Shown here in pieces: positions 46,040 through 53,188 of a stretch of DNA of 64,000 nt. The position numbers were made by a program, and so were the translations under genes. The notes below the pieces were generated by a model. It saw only the letters and a list, made by a program, of their open reading frames with translations, was not told the origin of the DNA and did no database searches. This stretch comes from JADLDB01 sp040755835 (GTDB lineage Bacteria > Myxococcota > Myxococcia > Myxococcales > Myxococcaceae). The stretch's first letter is position 1. Each line of letters opens with the position of its first letter. The stretch covers positions 1 to 64,000 of the forward strand of contig JBFMAB010000122.1 in assembly GCA_040755835.1 (NCBI GenBank), read 5' to 3'.

Positions 46040-46750
46040 TCATCGCAGCACGCCGACGACCTGCCCATCGCCGCGGACGGCGACCGCCAGCGGCACCAAC
46101 GTCACGCCGTACCGCACGGCGAGGTCCTTGCGGCGCGACACGTCGACGGTGACGACGCGACGCCCTTCCGCGGTGAGCCGGGGCGCGACCTCCTGGCATT
46201 CGCTGCACAGCGGGTGCGTGAAGAGCACCACCAGCTCGTCGGCCGGCAGCACGCCCAGCTGCTCGAGGTCGATGCGGTCCAGCACGCCGCCCTTCACGCC
46301 GCGGAAGCGCGCCAGCAGGCGGTACACCTCGCAGCCCACGCAGAGGCCCGTCGTCACCGCCAGCGTCGCCAGCCCCGCCACCATCAGCCCCAGCGCCTGG
46401 CCGACCAACGCGAAGCCGGTGCCCCAGGCCAGCGCCGCGGACAACAGGAAGATGGCGCCCAGCACGTTGGCGAAGCGCGGTGCGCGGGAGTCCTCGAGCT
46501 CGCCCTCGCCGAAGCGCGGCTGCAGCACCTCGAAGTAGAAGAGGCACGGCAGACAGTACTTCCGCCCGAAGAGGACGCTGACGGCCAGCTGCGCGCCGAG
46601 CAGCCCCAGCAGAGGCCAGAAGCCGGTCGCGACGGCGACGAGCGAGCCCACGGCCACCACCGCCTGGTTGAAGCGGGGGGCGCGGGCATCGATGACCAGC
46701 AGGTCCTTGTAGGGGTCGGCACGGCGGGGAGCGGGGGCGGTGTTCGACAT
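46040..46750 (-). CDS. DUF4395-thioredoxin-fold fusion membrane protein
   Basis: This 236-residue protein begins with a DUF4395-like signature (VIDARAPRFNQAVVAVGSLV) and several membrane helices. A cysteine pair lies in the loop GRKYCLPCLFYFEVLQPRFG, and another hydrophobic stretch bears CVGCEV. The C-terminal 60 residues form a thioredoxin-like fold (ELVVLFTHPLCSECQEVAPR, then KDLAVRYGVTLVPLAVAVRG) with a CSEC pair and the cis-proline VPLAV. This suggests a membrane thiol-disulphide relay. The palindromes at 46761-46806 lie directly upstream, so it is probably repressor-controlled. The gene order is divergent with the dehydrogenase at 46920. Confidence 0.78.
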   Translation of the reverse strand: MSNTAPAPRRADPYKDLLVIDARAPRFNQAVVAVGSLVAVATGFWPLLGLLGAQLAVSVLFGRKYCLPCLFYFEVLQPRFGEGELEDSRAPRFANVLGAIFLLSAALAWGTGFALVGQALGLMVAGLATLAVTTGLCVGCEVYRLLARFRGVKGGVLDRIDLEQLGVLPADELVVLFTHPLCSECQEVAPRLTAEGRRVVTVDVSRRKDLAVRYGVTLVPLAVAVRGDGQVVGVLR

Positions 46751-46760
46751 GTCTCCACCG

Positions 46761-46780
46761 TAACGGACGTCTGTCCGTTA
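46761..46780. promoter_or_regulatory. TetR-like operator, TAACGGAC-N4-GTCCGTTA
   Basis: This perfect 8-bp inverted repeat with a GTCT centre begins 11 bases upstream of the DUF4395-thioredoxin start. Its spacing and symmetry resemble TetR-family operators. A second palindrome with the same CCGTT/AACGG core lies 12 bases further on. Both sit in the 169-base divergent region shared with the dehydrogenase gene. Confidence 0.6.
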
Positions 46781-46792
46781 TGCAAGACGACA

Positions 46793-46806
46793 TCCGTTCG
46801 AACGGA
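46793..46806. promoter_or_regulatory. Second palindrome, TCCGTTCGAACGGA
   Basis: This perfect 14-bp palindrome shares the CCGTT/AACGG half-site with the operator at 46761-46780. The paired sites suggest cooperative binding of one dimeric repressor controlling one or both divergent genes. No repressor gene is adjacent. Confidence 0.5.
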
Positions 46807-46919
46807 AAGGGGTGAAGCGGAGTCGTCGCTCAGGTCGGGCCGGGCCCTTTGCTCTGCCGCGGGCGCGTCCACGCCGATTGGGCTTGCCGCCCGGGTAGCG
46901 CGGACGGAGAAGCGGCGCC

Positions 46920-47888
46920 GTGATGAATCGCGTCCTCGCGCTCGAGCGCCCGAAGGAGCCGCTGGTGGTGTTGCCGCGCGAGCCGCGCGCGCCCGGCGCC
47001 GGAGAGGTGCGGCTGCGCGTGGAGGCCTGCGCGCTGGGGCAGGTGGACTGGAACCTGCTCACGCTGGACGCGCCGCCGCGGCTGCCGCTCGTGCCGGGCG
47101 TCGAGGCGGTGGGCGTGGTGGACGCGGTGGGCGACGGCGTGTCGCTGGCGGCCGGCTCCCGCGTGCTGGTGACGCCGCTCGCCTCGTCGTGCGGGACGTG
47201 CGCGGCCTGCGGGGCCGGGGACGCGCGGTGGTGTCCGTCGGCGCGCTTCGTGGGCCGCGACCTCGACGGCGCGCTGGCGACGCACGTGACGCTGCCGGTG
47301 CAGCACCTCGTGCCGGCGCCGCCCGTCGCGGTGGCGCAGGCCGCGTGCCTCGGCGGCTCAGCGTGGACGGCGGTGACCGCGGTGCGCGCGACGGGCCTCG
47401 CGAGCGGCGCCAGGCTGGGCGTGCTGGGTGTCGGGGGCGTTGGGCACCTGGTGCTGCAGGTGGCGAAGGCGCGTGGGCTGTCCGTCTTCGCGGACGACGT
47501 GGACTCGCACCGGCGGGCGCTGGGCGTGTCGCTGGGCGCGCAGCCGTGGCCGGGCGCGGCGTCGCTGGACGCGGCGGTGGTGGGCACGCCGTCGGCGCAG
47601 GCGCTGCAGCGCGCGCTCAAGTCGGTGCGCGCGGGCGGCGTGGTGGTGGCGGTGGGCACGAGCCCCACGGGGCGCGTCGACCTCCCGCTGGCGGACGTGG
47701 TGGCGCGCGGCGTGCGCGTGGTCGGCAGCGCGCTGGGCACGCACGACGACCTCGCCGCGGCGCTGGCGCTCGCGCAGCAGGGCGCGCTCGTCCCGCACGT
47801 CGAGGTCGTCCCGCTGGACGCGGCCGTGTCGCGGCTGTGGCAGTTGCGCGACGGCGGCTTCGTCGGCCGGCTCGTCTTCACCCCGTGA
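46920..47888 (+). CDS. MDR-family dehydrogenase with a degenerate catalytic zinc site
   Basis: This 322-residue protein has the medium-chain dehydrogenase layout. An N-terminal GroES-like domain (about 1-120) carries the structural zinc cysteines C91, C94, C97 and C105 (CGTCAACGAGDARWC), followed by a Rossmann domain (GVLGVGGVGHLVLQVAKARG). The usual catalytic zinc cysteine and histidine are replaced (ACALGQVDWN has G40 where Cys is expected, and PGVEAVGVV has V61 where GHE has His), and the Ser/Thr relay is lost. It may be a non-zinc oxidoreductase or inactive. GGAGA is spaced for the GTG at 46920; the ATG at 46923 is an alternative. It shares the operator region with the gene at 46040-46750. 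Confidence 0.8.
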   Translation: MMNRVLALERPKEPLVVLPREPRAPGAGEVRLRVEACALGQVDWNLLTLDAPPRLPLVPGVEAVGVVDAVGDGVSLAAGSRVLVTPLASSCGTCAACGAGDARWCPSARFVGRDLDGALATHVTLPVQHLVPAPPVAVAQAACLGGSAWTAVTAVRATGLASGARLGVLGVGGVGHLVLQVAKARGLSVFADDVDSHRRALGVSLGAQPWPGAASLDAAVVGTPSAQALQRALKSVRAGGVVVAVGTSPTGRVDLPLADVVARGVRVVGSALGTHDDLAAALALAQQGALVPHVEVVPLDAAVSRLWQLRDGGFVGRLVFTP

Positions 47889-47922
47889 GATTCTGACGCG
47901 ACTGGCGGTAACCTCGCTCGAC

Positions 47923-48356
47923 GTGAGCCAGCGCGCACTCCTCGTCGGGCTGATGCTGGGGCCGCCCCGGCCGTCGCGGGCGAGTACCACCTGAGCATCC
48001 ACGTCGGCCTCTCGCCGCCGCAAGGGGTCGACCTGCGGATCGAGGGCCCGGATGGGGGCGTCGTCTGGAAGAAGGACGGCGTGACGTCGCGTCGGTACCT
48101 CGGGATGGAGTTCATGGACGGCGGGCGGTGCCAGGGGCCCGGGCGATACCGCATCGTCGCCACGCCGCCGGCGCCGCTCCGCGGGTGCGAGAAGTCATTC
48201 GTCGTGGAGACGGACTCGGCGCACGCACTCTTCGGCGTCAACGTCGAGGACGGTGGCTGCCGGATGACGGGCAAGCCCAGCCACTCGCTGCTGGGCCGCT
48301 CGGTGGGCGACTACCCGCCGTACACGGCGCCGTACGTGCAGCCCGCCACGAAGTGA
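47923..48356 (+). pseudogene. Frameshifted small secreted protein gene
   Basis: The GTG at 47923 opens a signal peptide (MSQRALLVGLMLG), but the frame then runs off to a stop at 47993. The +1 frame continues naturally as AAPAVAGEYHLSIHVGLSPP, GVDLRIEGPDGGVVWKKDGV and a cysteine-bearing domain to the stop at 48356. Inserting one G in the GGGG run at 47958-47961 restores one 144-residue secreted beta protein. The mature part has four cysteines (GRCQGPG, RGCEKSF, GGCRMTG), suggesting disulphides. The family is unrecognised. This is either a base error or a very recent loss. Confidence 0.7.
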
Positions 48357-48402
48357 CGCACGTCGGGTTGCGACGCCGCCGCTTTCCGCGTACCCATGCC
48401 CC

Positions 48403-48999
48403 ATGAATCGAACTGCGCTGCTGCTGGTGGGGCTCGTCTCCGCCGTCGCGTCGGCTGCCGAGGTTGGCGCGCCCGCGCCGGACTTCACGCTCAAGGACCT
48501 CGACGGCAAGGACGTGAAGCTGTCCGCCTTCAAGGGCAAGACGGTGGTGCTCGAGTGGTTCAACCCCGAGTGCCCGTACGTGAAGGCCTCGCACACGAAA
48601 GGCTCGCTGAAGGACACCGCGCAGCGCGCCGCGAAGAAGGGCGTGGTGTGGCTCGCCATCAACTCCGGCGCGCCGGGCAAGCAGGGCCACGGCGTCGAGA
48701 AGAACCGGGCCGGCGTGAAGGCGTTCGGCCTCGAGCACCCGGTGTTGCTCGACGAGTCCGGCGCGGTGGGCAAGGCGTACGGCGCCACCAACACGCCGCA
48801 CCTCTTCGTCATCGACCCCAGGGGCACGCTGGTCTACCGCGGCGCCATCGACAACTCGCCCGACGGCGAGGGCGGCGCGGCGAAGGACGGAAAGCTGGTC
48901 AACTACGTCGAGGCGGCCCTCGACGACCTCGCCGCGGGGCGCGCGGTGAAGACTCCAGACACGAAGGCGTACGGATGCAGCGTCAAGTACGGCTCCTGA
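48403..48999 (+). CDS. Secreted thioredoxin-fold redoxin (AhpC/TSA family)
   Basis: This 198-residue protein has a signal peptide (MNRTALLLVGLVSAVASA). The redoxin domain starts with GAPAPDFTLKDLDGKDVKLS and has a single conserved active cysteine C57 in EWFNPECPYVKAS where thioredoxins have CxxC, plus TPHLFVIDPRGTLVYRGAID near the end and C192 in the tail (YGCSVKY). It resembles exported peroxiredoxin-like or thiol-disulphide proteins. Its last 25 bases overlap the next lipoprotein gene, so the two are co-expressed. The partner lipoprotein also has a cysteine-bearing tail. Confidence 0.82.
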   Translation: MNRTALLLVGLVSAVASAAEVGAPAPDFTLKDLDGKDVKLSAFKGKTVVLEWFNPECPYVKASHTKGSLKDTAQRAAKKGVVWLAINSGAPGKQGHGVEKNRAGVKAFGLEHPVLLDESGAVGKAYGATNTPHLFVIDPRGTLVYRGAIDNSPDGEGGAAKDGKLVNYVEAALDDLAAGRAVKTPDTKAYGCSVKYGS

Positions 49000-49478
49000 T
49001 GCTCGCGGCCCTGGCCGCGTCGGCGTGCACGAAGGACAAGCCCCCGGAGGTGCCCGCTCCGGCGGTGACCGCGCCCGCGGCGGCGAAGGACGCGGCGGGC
49101 ACCAGCCGCGAGGAGAAGCCCGAGTACGTCGTCGAGCTGCTCGCGCCCGAGGCGGCCCCGGCCGGCGCGGAGGTCGCCGCGACGGTGCATGTCGTCGCCG
49201 GCGAAGGCTTCCACCTGAACGCCGAGTACCCCATGGCCTTCACGCCCGACGAGGTCGACGGCCTCGTCTTCAAGGACAAGAAGATTCCGCTCGCCGACGC
49301 GGCCCGGAAGACGCCGTGCAAGGGCGAGCCGAAGGACGCCTGCGAGGCGCGCGCGAAGGTGCCTTTCACCGCCGACAAGGCGGCGAAGCTGTCGGGCCTC
49401 GTCGCCTTCAGCATCTGCCAGCCCGAGAAGTGCCTCATCGAGAAGGTGAAGCTCGCCGTCGACGTGCCGGTGAAGTAA
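48975..49478 (+). CDS. Lipoprotein overlapping the redoxin gene
   Basis: This 167-residue lipoprotein has lipobox LAASAC (C18) and a Pro/Ala/Lys linker. The domain is beta-rich (YVVELLAPEAAPAGAEVAAT, EGFHLNAEYPMAFTPDEVDG) with cysteines at CKGEPKDACEARAK and ICQPEKCLIEKVKLAVDVPV, in a pattern like the DsbD N-terminal domain. A role as an electron donor or acceptor for the redoxin encoded just upstream is plausible, because the genes overlap by 25 bases. I infer the partnership from position. Confidence 0.7.
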   Translation: MQRQVRLLMLAALAASACTKDKPPEVPAPAVTAPAAAKDAAGTSREEKPEYVVELLAPEAAPAGAEVAATVHVVAGEGFHLNAEYPMAFTPDEVDGLVFKDKKIPLADAARKTPCKGEPKDACEARAKVPFTADKAAKLSGLVAFSICQPEKCLIEKVKLAVDVPVK

Positions 49479-49547
49479 CGCAAACCGCCACCTGGCCCGG
49501 GTGTCCCACCTCCGCGCGCGCTACACTGCGCCTGCGAGGAGAACGGA

Positions 49548-51728
49548 ATGCTCGCTGCGTGGGTGGTGCTGGCGGTGGTGGCGTCGTCCGACTGGGAGTG
49601 CGACTTCGCGAAGGACCTCTGGCGGCCGTCGGGCCTGGAGCCGCCCTGCGCGGTGCTGAGGGGCGAGGGCGCGCAGCGCCTCGCGGCGGCGAAGAAGGCG
49701 TGGGCGCTCGACGACGAGCAGGCGGCTTGCGTGCTGGAGTCCTTCTCCTTCACCGCCGACGCCGGCGTGCCTCGGGAGACGCGCGTGTCGGGCGACCCCG
49801 CGGGGTGGCGCCGTTGCACGCAGCGGTGGCCCGGCGTCTTCTCGTTGTGGGTGGGGCTCATTCGCGCCAGCGGGGCTCACGCCGGCACCCTCGACGTGTC
49901 GGCGCTCGCCGGCGTGGAGGGCGGCGTGGAGCTCGCCTCGCGTCTGCTGTCGCTCGACTCCAGCCCCGGCGAAGGCCTGGCGCGCGTCATTCTCGAGCAG
50001 CAGCCCGAGCGCCTCGTCGAGGTGCTTCAGCACCCGCAGGTGCGCGGCCGCGACGCCTTCGCGCTCGCGCTGCCGCTGCTGGACGATGCCGCCACGCGGC
50101 AGCCGCCGCTTACGCCGAAGGAGCTGGAGGCGGTGGCGCGCGCGGCGCTGCGCACGCCGCTCGCCGAGGGCTGGCTCGAGCTCGCCGCCGAGGTGTGGGC
50201 CACACTGCCGCCCGCGACGCGCGCGGCGCTGCGGAGCCGGCCGCTGACGGAGGTGAGCCACACCATCTCCCCCACCGGCATGGCGGCGGAGGAGAGCGGT
50301 GACCTGCGCCCGATGCTGGCGCTCGCGCTCGTCGCGGCGGGGCAGAAGGACGAGGCGCGCACGGTGTGGGCAGCGAACCCCGACGCCGGCGCGGTGGGGC
50401 GTGGACCGCGGGAGGACGGTGACGCCATCACGGCGCTGCTGGCCTTCCACCTCACGCGCGGGAAGCACGATCCGTGGGAAGCGGCGCTGTCCGCGACGCG
50501 CGCGCAACTGTCTCCCGAGGCGTACGCGCTGGTGCTGCCGTGGGTGGCGCCGTACCACGCGCTCATCGCGGACTTCATGGCCTGGGCGCTGCGCCCCGAT
50601 GCGAGAGACCCCGAGGTGTCGTCGTCGGTCAACGCGCGCGTCGTGGCGGCGCACCAGCGCGCGATGGCGCGCGTGCGCACGGCGTGGGCCGCAGTGCCAG
50701 CGTACCCCGATGGCTCGTCAGCCGACGCGGGTGTGACGCCGGCGGCGCTGCCGGACGTCGCGTGGCCCTTCGTCGAGCGCACCACGCCGTGGAAGGGCAA
50801 GGCGGGCGTGAAGGTGAAGCCCAAGGGCTTGCCACGCGGCGTGTGGCCCCTGCGCGTGGAGCGCTCGGGCAGGCGCACCGTGGTGCTCGCGCTCTCGCAG
50901 CGCGTAGACCCGACGGGCGAGGTGTCGATGGGCGGCTACTGGCTGCTGGTCTCCGACGACGGTCAGCGCACGTGGAGGGAACTCTACCTGGGCATCGCCG
51001 ACCACCGGCCGTTCCACGCGCACGAGTCGTCGAAGGTACCCCTGCTGGACGAGCGCGACGTCGTGCGCCTCGACGTCGAGGAGGCCGCGGTGGACGAGCG
51101 CACCATCACCTTCCCGCCGCTGGCGACGAGAGCGCCGGTGACGCGCGCGCACGTGGTGCTCGAGGCGACGCTGGAGGCGCTCGCGAAGGACTCCGACGGC
51201 GACGGGCTCACCGACCTGCTGGAGGCGCGGCTGCTGCTCGACCCTTCGTCGCGCGACACCGACGGCGACGGCATTGGCGACCGGGAAGACGCCACGCCGC
51301 GCCTCGATGACCGCCTCACGCCGACGGCCCTCTCGCACGTCTACAACGCCTTCCTCGAAGGCTTCTCCGAGCGCGCGCAGCCGCAGCCGCTGGTGGTTCC
51401 GCCCAACGCGAAGCCCGGCGTCGAGGCGGCGATGGGCACGCCGAAGCCGATGGACCTCGAGCAGACGCGCTTCCTCGTCGCACCGGCGGGCGCGCTGGCG
51501 GGGCTGCGCCCGCTCACCTACGTCGTCACGCTGACGCCGGCGGAGCTGCAGGCGGCCGTGAAGAAGTTCGGCGCCTTCTACCCGATGGACGTGGAGGTCC
51601 ACGTCTCGAAGGACGGCAAGCACGGCTACGTCCGCTGGAGCGAGCGCTGGCGCGGCGGCGCGGTGCGGCTCGACCAGGGCACCGACGGGCGCTGGGTGAC
51701 GCAGGTGTTGAGCAGCTGGATTACCTGA
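49548..51728 (+). CDS. Large protein with calcium-binding (thrombospondin type 3-like) repeats
   Basis: This 726-residue protein has a hydrophobic N-terminal segment (MLAAWVVLAVVASS) that may be a short signal. Residues 20-420 are helical (TPR-like HEAT pattern) with no recognised family, and residues 430-540 are beta-rich (GVWPLRVERSGRRTVVLALS, YWLLVSDDGQRTWRELYLGI). Two calcium-loop motifs follow (DSDGDGLTDLLEARLLLDPS, then DTDGDGIGDREDATPRLDD) at about 545-585, as in thrombospondin type 3 repeats. A C-terminal domain completes it. It is probably exported and calcium-stabilised. GAGGAGAACGG precedes the ATG. Unknown function. Confidence 0.7.
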   Translation: MLAAWVVLAVVASSDWECDFAKDLWRPSGLEPPCAVLRGEGAQRLAAAKKAWALDDEQAACVLESFSFTADAGVPRETRVSGDPAGWRRCTQRWPGVFSLWVGLIRASGAHAGTLDVSALAGVEGGVELASRLLSLDSSPGEGLARVILEQQPERLVEVLQHPQVRGRDAFALALPLLDDAATRQPPLTPKELEAVARAALRTPLAEGWLELAAEVWATLPPATRAALRSRPLTEVSHTISPTGMAAEESGDLRPMLALALVAAGQKDEARTVWAANPDAGAVGRGPREDGDAITALLAFHLTRGKHDPWEAALSATRAQLSPEAYALVLPWVAPYHALIADFMAWALRPDARDPEVSSSVNARVVAAHQRAMARVRTAWAAVPAYPDGSSADAGVTPAALPDVAWPFVERTTPWKGKAGVKVKPKGLPRGVWPLRVERSGRRTVVLALSQRVDPTGEVSMGGYWLLVSDDGQRTWRELYLGIADHRPFHAHESSKVPLLDERDVVRLDVEEAAVDERTITFPPLATRAPVTRAHVVLEATLEALAKDSDGDGLTDLLEARLLLDPSSRDTDGDGIGDREDATPRLDDRLTPTALSHVYNAFLEGFSERAQPQPLVVPPNAKPGVEAAMGTPKPMDLEQTRFLVAPAGALAGLRPLTYVVTLTPAELQAAVKKFGAFYPMDVEVHVSKDGKHGYVRWSERWRGGAVRLDQGTDGRWVTQVLSSWIT

Positions 51729-52013
51729 CGGCCCCTCCTGCCTGGTTTCAGTCCCGGTGCGCGACTGGGCCGCATGCCACGCGCGGACCGCCGTGCTACG
51801 CCCTCGCCATGGTCGCGCCAGCTCAGGTCGCGCGCCGCCTCGCGGGCCTGCGCAGCTCGTGGGAGAACGCTGCTGTTGGCCATCGACTACGCGGTGCGCG
51901 ACGAGCGCTCCACCTCTACTCGAAGGCCGAGCAACCTCGCCGGCAGCGTGAGGGACCGCACGGCGCTGGGCAAGACCGCCACCGCGCGCGGGCCAATCGC
52001 GTGGCGCGGTCCT
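51729..52013. other. 285-base stretch with no intact gene
   Basis: I see no complete gene. A frame from the ATG near 51809 (MVAPAQVARRLAGLRSSWEN) and another frame slightly downstream (LLAIDYAVRDERSTSTRRPS) each look partly coding, so a small decayed gene is possible. There is no strong terminator. Confidence 0.3.
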
Positions 52014-52952
52014 TCACGGGGCCGCGCGCCGCGTGACGGCGAGCGAAGCCAACGTCAGGTGCAGCTCGCGAAGGAGTGCCTCCGGACGCTCGTGCACGGC
52101 GCTCCAGGTCCAGTGCAACACCCGGTAGCCCTGGGCCGTCAGAGCGTTCCTCCGTGCCCGGTCCTTCTCGAAGCTCTCCAGGCTGGCGTGCCAGGCATAG
52201 CCGTCGGCCTCGATGACCACCGGTGTCCCCGGCAGTCGAAAGTCCAGGCGTCGCAAGCGACCGGCGACGACGACTCGCCGCTGGCGCTCGACGTCGGCGA
52301 GCCCGGCGCTCTCGAGCAGCTCGAGCACGCGGGCCTCGAGCTCGCTCTCCGACGGGCCATCGCCGCCGCGGTACCGGTGCACCAACTCGCGCAGGACGCC
52401 GAGGCCCCGCCGGTGGCTCCGCTTCTCGAGCCCCGCCTGGACCTGGTCGAGCGTCAACCAGCGGCGGTTGAGGGCCTCGTCGAGCGCCGCCCGCACGTCC
52501 GCCTCCGCCTCCGTCTGTGCCAGGTCGAGGAGCGTACGGACACGCGAGGTGACTCGGACGCCGTCGAGCGTCCGGACGTCGTGGAACGACAGCGAGGGCA
52601 CTCGCCGGACCACGCAGCCTTCGGGGGTCCGGGCATTCCGGGTGACGAGCAGCTCCACGGGCCCCTCGCCGTAGCGAGAGAAGCTCCAGAGCGCCGCCGC
52701 AGTGCGATGGGAGAGCGCGTAGTCGTGCGCCGCCCACAGCGCTGCGGCGCGAACATGCTGTCGCCAGCCTCGTGGTGCGCCCGCGACGCGGTACACGCCA
52801 GGCAGCAACTCCGCCCAGCGACCGGTCGAGACGCGGTAGCCGATTTGTCTTGCACTCAGGCCCGCCGCACGGGCCTGGTCCCAGCGCAGCAGCCCCAACT
52901 GCCCCTCCGCCAGCCGCAGCACGGCTGCCTCCACCGAATCCACTTCGTCCAC
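52014..52952 (-). CDS. AbiEi-like winged-helix plus DUF559 nuclease-fold protein
   Basis: This 312-residue protein has an N-terminal helical/winged-helix region like AbiEi antitoxin domains (GLLRWDQARAAGLSARQIGY, LSHRTAAALWSFSRYGEGP) and a C-terminal DUF559 domain with a PD-(D/E)XK-like core (RLRRLDFRLPGTPVVIEADG, ESFEKDRARRNALTAQGYRV). DUF559 is related to Vsr-type endonucleases. Such combinations are found in actinobacteria and myxobacteria and may act in defence or DNA repair. GAGGAGG upstream supports a GTG at 52952; the frame stays open to 53003. It is divergent from the vault-protein gene. Confidence 0.8.
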   Translation of the reverse strand: MDEVDSVEAAVLRLAEGQLGLLRWDQARAAGLSARQIGYRVSTGRWAELLPGVYRVAGAPRGWRQHVRAAALWAAHDYALSHRTAAALWSFSRYGEGPVELLVTRNARTPEGCVVRRVPSLSFHDVRTLDGVRVTSRVRTLLDLAQTEAEADVRAALDEALNRRWLTLDQVQAGLEKRSHRRGLGVLRELVHRYRGGDGPSESELEARVLELLESAGLADVERQRRVVVAGRLRRLDFRLPGTPVVIEADGYAWHASLESFEKDRARRNALTAQGYRVLHWTWSAVHERPEALLRELHLTLASLAVTRRAAP

Positions 52953-53188
52953 CCGCGCCACCTCCTCGCCCAGCGACGGGTAGCACGGGGGTCTGACATG
53001 CAAAGTCTGTCACCAGGACGACACTCCTTGTCGTTCGTGTGACACAAGTCGGGGCTCGACGTGCCCCGTCTTGAGCCCGACTGCCTCAATCCGGGGCGGG
53101 CGCCCACCGCAGTTCGTGCACTTGGCGCTGGCGTGCGGTTCGCAACGCGCCGGGTCGAACCCGCAGCACTCAACGCGAGGAACTCCCC

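Noticed and set aside
53140..53165. GGTCGAACCC sequence resembling a tRNA T-arm
   Set aside because: No acceptor, D-arm or anticodon stem can be formed around it; it lies in the leader of the vault gene.
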